From an archaeon (GTDB taxonomy: Archaea; Asgardarchaeota; Hermodarchaeia; Hermodarchaeales; Hermodarchaeaceae), in the NCBI GenBank assembly GCA_016550405.1, contig JABXGX010000038.1, forward strand, positions 1-8,227: 8,227 bases of DNA, read 5' to 3'. A program made the position numbers and the translations under genes. Numbering within the stretch: position 1 is the first letter of the stretch; the number at the start of each line of letters is the position of its first letter. Positions 5,701 through 8,227 of this stretch are shown piece by piece. The notes below the pieces were generated by a model, which had not been told where the DNA came from, searched no databases, and saw only the letters and a list, made by a program, of their open reading frames with translations.

Positions 5701-6138
5701 TTATTCTGACTGGATACACCACATAATTGGGTACTCGGTGGAACACCGACTAATGACACCTAATCGAGTAATCTCCGCAAGAAAAGGTAAATACAAATCA
5801 ATCCTTTCGGGTTTAAGACCGGTTTCCTGAGCCAATTTGTCAACAGATTTGGTTTCATCTGATAAATTAGAGAGAATCAGTACAGCGTCCTCGAGAAATG
5901 CTTTGCGAAATCGCTCATACACCACTTTCGTCTCTGGACTATGAATCATCCACCCCTCCTCCTTGGCTTCAACGCGACCAAAGCCTGTCAAATAAGCAAG
6001 TATGTCTGACACCTCTGTGGAATCAAAACTACACATCCCCGTAGCGGACCGAATCTCCGAAATCCCCACTTCCCCCTTTGCCACTAAATCGACGATAATC
6101 TGCATATTCTTGAAAGGGAATGCTTCTAGCGGATTCAA
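5701..6138 (-). CDS. Small protein with two winged-helix domains (putative regulator)
   Basis: This 145-aa protein starts at TTG 6138. The codon just upstream in frame is a stop (TAA), so no earlier start exists. A purine-rich AAGGAG lies about 11 nt upstream. Residues about 11-66 form a first winged helix: helix QIIVDLVA, then [11 protein letters not shown], recognition-type helix [13 protein letters not shown] and a short wing E-E-GWMI. A second follows at about 83-143: helix [10 protein letters not shown], then [10 protein letters not shown], helix [17 protein letters not shown] and wing VISR...MWCI. Tandem winged helices like this are common in archaeal transcription regulators and in adaptor proteins; no ligand-binding or metal domain is present. 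The gene lies 103 nt behind the C25 protease on the same strand, so it may be co-transcribed with it. DNA binding is inferred from fold pattern, not shown. Confidence 0.7.
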   Translation of the reverse strand: MNPLEAFPFKNMQIIVDLVAKGEVGISEIRSATGMCSFDSTEVSDILAYLTGFGRVEAKEEGWMIHSPETKVVYERFRKAFLEDAVLILSNLSDETKSVDKLAQETGLKPERIDLYLPFLAEITRLGVISRCSTEYPIMWCIQSE

Positions 6139-6149
6139 TTACTACCCAG

Positions 6150-6156
6150 CTCCTTT
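6150..6156 (-). promoter_or_regulatory. Shine-Dalgarno sequence supporting the TTG start at 6138
   Basis: On the minus strand AAAGGAG lies 11 nt before the TTG. The alternative internal ATG (residue 12) has no comparable sequence before it and would cut into the first helix. Confidence 0.4.
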
Positions 6157-6241
6157 TTTATTCGCAACCTGTTGAACTTGTAAGAAAAGCGCTTCCCTTT
6201 CACTACCATGCTTCGAATTAGCGAATATTGGCAAGGAATGT

Positions 6242-8227
6242 CTAATCCTTGGTGTGCTTCTGCTGCCGTTTTTTTCGGCGGCGAATCCAAAGGTAAAGGA
6301 TTACAATGATGAGTATTAGGAGAATGAGTAACACAATTGGCCAATTTAATAAAACAAGGTTCCTTATGTGATACAAGGGGTCATATGGCGCTTGGCTCGC
6401 CCGAGATATAGTAATCTCAACGCCACTAATTATATTTCTCCCAACAAAACCTGTTATGACATATGTTCGTTGGAAATTCGAGATAGAAACATCATCCGGT
6501 GTTAAGAATTCTAATGTCGGGTGTTCTCCCAAAGTAGACGGGCCTTCAGAATCTCCTGGACGAGAGAGGTCAGCAATCCATTCAGTATCAATATTTTGAT
6601 TAGTGCTCCAATTTAAATCCAAACGAGGAACTTCTTGGTATAATGGGATATTAATTGTGCCTGTATTGTGAGCGCGTGGTCCAATGAACAAAGTCTGATA
6701 ATTCTCAACTCCAATATTGTTGTTCGGATTCAAATCATTAGGGTGGTTAATTGTTACTCGAATGCACACATTCATCTCTTCGGAAATTGTGAAGGCTGCA
6801 AAAAACATCGTTTTGTCATTTCCAAGCACTGTAAGCGGGATTGATTCTGTGATTTTTATCCATTCAGTCTGCCCTATTCCCCATTGACTCCACTCGAAAA
6901 GCACCGTCGTGCCATGCGCATCTTCGGGAGAGATGTTATACACATCGGCTTCTATCGTATACCGCCCTATAGGAACCATTCCATAAGTACCGACAGGAAT
7001 CGGAGAGCCAATATTCATCAACCGGATACACGGATTATTCCACCGCGGATTCGTATCCTGCCCTGAACCCACAGGATTCAGATACCAGGTTGACTCATCC
7101 CATTGGGAATAAATCGCTAAATCTGGACGATTATCCCATCGACCAAAAGCAAATGTGGCGCACCGATCCGATTGGTAGGCCACGATAGTTTCTTGAGGGG
7201 TGGTACCAGAAGGAACAGAAATCTGCTCGTCAAAAGATGAACCCTGAATACTGAATGTAAAGAGTTCTCTGAGCACTCCGAAATCAATTTTTACTTCTTC
7301 TTGTGGATTGAAATTCTCACCATGCACAATTAGAGGTGTGTTTGTCACCCCATCCTTTGGTGTGACTGTTATCCATGCTTCTTGTGAACACACAGCTATT
7401 TCGTTCTGATATGGGATGAAATCTTTGTGAGTGACAGTAATCGTCAGTACCTCGCTTTGGGTTGGAGTAATCTTGCATTCAGCTACTCCATCTCGATTAG
7501 TATAGAAAACCTCGTGGACGGTTTCACCATGCACACAGACCTTAGCTGATTGAACCATGAGCTCAGGATCCTGCGAGGAAGCAACGGTTACCCAAAATGA
7601 CTGAGGTCCACCAAAACCGATATGTTGATTATATGAAACCAAAAGCTCATCTGGCTTTTGAGTATAGATAGTTAATTCTGGATCTCCAAAGAGATGGTAC
7701 AATTCAAAGGCTAACTGTGTGAGAGGTGATTCCAGATTGAAGGCGCTGAAACACATCATCTTACCGTACCACATCATTTGACCAAGGTTCAAGTGTCTTC
7801 CCACTGAATATTCCTGATTGAACCCATCCCATAATGCATCAATCATTCCAAGCAGAAAGAATTTGTTGGACTTTAATTCTGAACAGCGAGTCGAACCAAC
7901 AACGGCAATAGCCCCCTTATCATTTCCCAAACGTGTGGCTAATTCACAGAACCCATCGATATTTACATTCCCAATAGGATTTGTATCATCATAGTAATCT
8001 CGGTATATACCTTCGGTTGACTCAATATCAGTTTCTCCATCAAACCATCCAGTGTTACACGCTAAGCTAAGAACGAGAGGCCATTCATGGTATCCCACTG
8101 AAAATTCTTCAAAGTGCTCTTTATAAAATGGGGGATTCCACCAGCCGTCAAATGTAGGTTGAGGACCGTGAAAGGCATAGTAATTATTGGCATCGCCATG
8201 ACCATAATAATACACTAGAGTATTTCC
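6242..8227 (-). CDS. Peptidase C25 (gingipain-like) membrane-anchored surface protease, 5' partial
   Basis: The frame is open to the right window edge (GNTLV precedes the GTG at 8215), so this GTG is internal and the signal peptide, propeptide and first part of the catalytic domain are missing. Numbering from the GTG, the catalytic His is H6 (YYYGHGD) and the catalytic Cys C53 (SLACNTGWFDG), the His-then-Cys order of clan CD. G-AIAVVGSTR (101-110) and LFGDPELTIYT (175-184) are further C25 landmarks. Residues about 205-276 resemble the Ig-like domain that follows gingipain catalytic domains (TNRDGVAECKI, LTITVTHKDFIPYQ). About 281-356 is an IPT/TIG-like sandwich and about 364-515 a CARDB-like region with an NNNIGVENY-type loop; another beta domain precedes one helix (about 618-643) and the tail IRRRKKRQQKHTKD. 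The protease would thus face outward, held at the membrane. Gingipain-type C25 enzymes cleave after Arg or Lys; specificity here is unknown. The winged-helix gene follows 103 nt downstream. Confidence 0.9.
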   Translation of the reverse strand, partial: GNTLVYYYGHGDANNYYAFHGPQPTFDGWWNPPFYKEHFEEFSVGYHEWPLVLSLACNTGWFDGETDIESTEGIYRDYYDDTNPIGNVNIDGFCELATRLGNDKGAIAVVGSTRCSELKSNKFFLLGMIDALWDGFNQEYSVGRHLNLGQMMWYGKMMCFSAFNLESPLTQLAFELYHLFGDPELTIYTQKPDELLVSYNQHIGFGGPQSFWVTVASSQDPELMVQSAKVCVHGETVHEVFYTNRDGVAECKITPTQSEVLTITVTHKDFIPYQNEIAVCSQEAWITVTPKDGVTNTPLIVHGENFNPQEEVKIDFGVLRELFTFSIQGSSFDEQISVPSGTTPQETIVAYQSDRCATFAFGRWDNRPDLAIYSQWDESTWYLNPVGSGQDTNPRWNNPCIRLMNIGSPIPVGTYGMVPIGRYTIEADVYNISPEDAHGTTVLFEWSQWGIGQTEWIKITESIPLTVLGNDKTMFFAAFTISEEMNVCIRVTINHPNDLNPNNNIGVENYQTLFIGPRAHNTGTINIPLYQEVPRLDLNWSTNQNIDTEWIADLSRPGDSEGPSTLGEHPTLEFLTPDDVSISNFQRTYVITGFVGRNIISGVEITISRASQAPYDPLYHIRNLVLLNWPIVLLILLILIIVILYLWIRRRKKRQQKHTKD

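Noticed and set aside
5429..5830. A 133-codon plus-strand open frame starting with TTG
   Set aside because: It overlaps the well-supported winged-helix gene by about 130 nt on the other strand, has no Shine-Dalgarno sequence, begins inside a palindrome and has no recognisable domain.
6135..6344. A 69-codon minus-strand open frame spanning the end of the protease gene
   Set aside because: It is out of frame with the protease's membrane anchor and basic tail, and its composition is not protein-like. The 103-nt spacer is better read as intergenic.

Overview
The window reads as archaeal chromosomal DNA, most plausibly from an Asgard-type (Thorarchaeota-like) or related uncultured archaeon. The support is indirect. 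TATA-like boxes sit about 25-35 nt before several starts, and there is a mix of leaderless-looking and Shine-Dalgarno-led starts. The truncated sirtuin start resembles archaeal Sir2. Two large extracellular-type proteins each end in one C-terminal membrane helix followed by a short arginine-rich tail. Base composition is moderate (mid-40s % GC by eye). The taxonomic placement is inference; no marker gene is present.

Region 1 (1-3647, + strand) holds three genes. The first is the C-terminal part of an alkaline-phosphatase-superfamily phosphodiesterase/nucleotide pyrophosphatase, cut by the left window edge just upstream of its predicted nucleophile. The second is a complete HIT-family nucleotide hydrolase 57 nt downstream. 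The third is a predicted surface protein with an N-terminal signal/anchor, seven ~50-residue beta-propeller repeats with a Trp in the same phase of each, a fibronectin-III-like domain and a C-terminal membrane anchor.

Region 2 (3639-4780, - strand) holds an intact six-helix DUF308/HdeD-like membrane protein with a convincing TATA box. Downstream of it on the same strand is a broken paralogue (3639-4031). No single open frame shows that paralogue: it needs one frame change, a stop read-through and a second compensating frame change. Its tail overlaps the tail of the propeller gene by 9 nt.

Region 3 (4781-5442, + strand) starts with a hidden gene relic. At 4865-5014 a 49-codon frame carries the N-terminal strand-helix and NAD-binding GAG motif of a Sir2 deacetylase, then loses all similarity, while a well-placed TATA box survives upstream. 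About 200 nt of AT-rich, repeat-rich DNA follows. Then comes a small 69-aa protein with a strong Shine-Dalgarno sequence and a tandem 8-nt repeat in its promoter.

Region 4 (5701-8227, - strand) holds a peptidase C25 (gingipain/caspase-like) surface protease with several Ig-like domains and a C-terminal membrane anchor, cut by the right window edge, followed 103 nt downstream by a small protein with two winged-helix domains.

The best signals of recent change are the two gene relics (sirtuin and DUF308 paralogue). Both lie in the otherwise gene-poor middle, which suggests a local hotspot of gene decay or rearrangement. I do not see a clearly new multi-gene system. The most suggestive functional pairing is the anchored C25 protease with its winged-helix neighbour.
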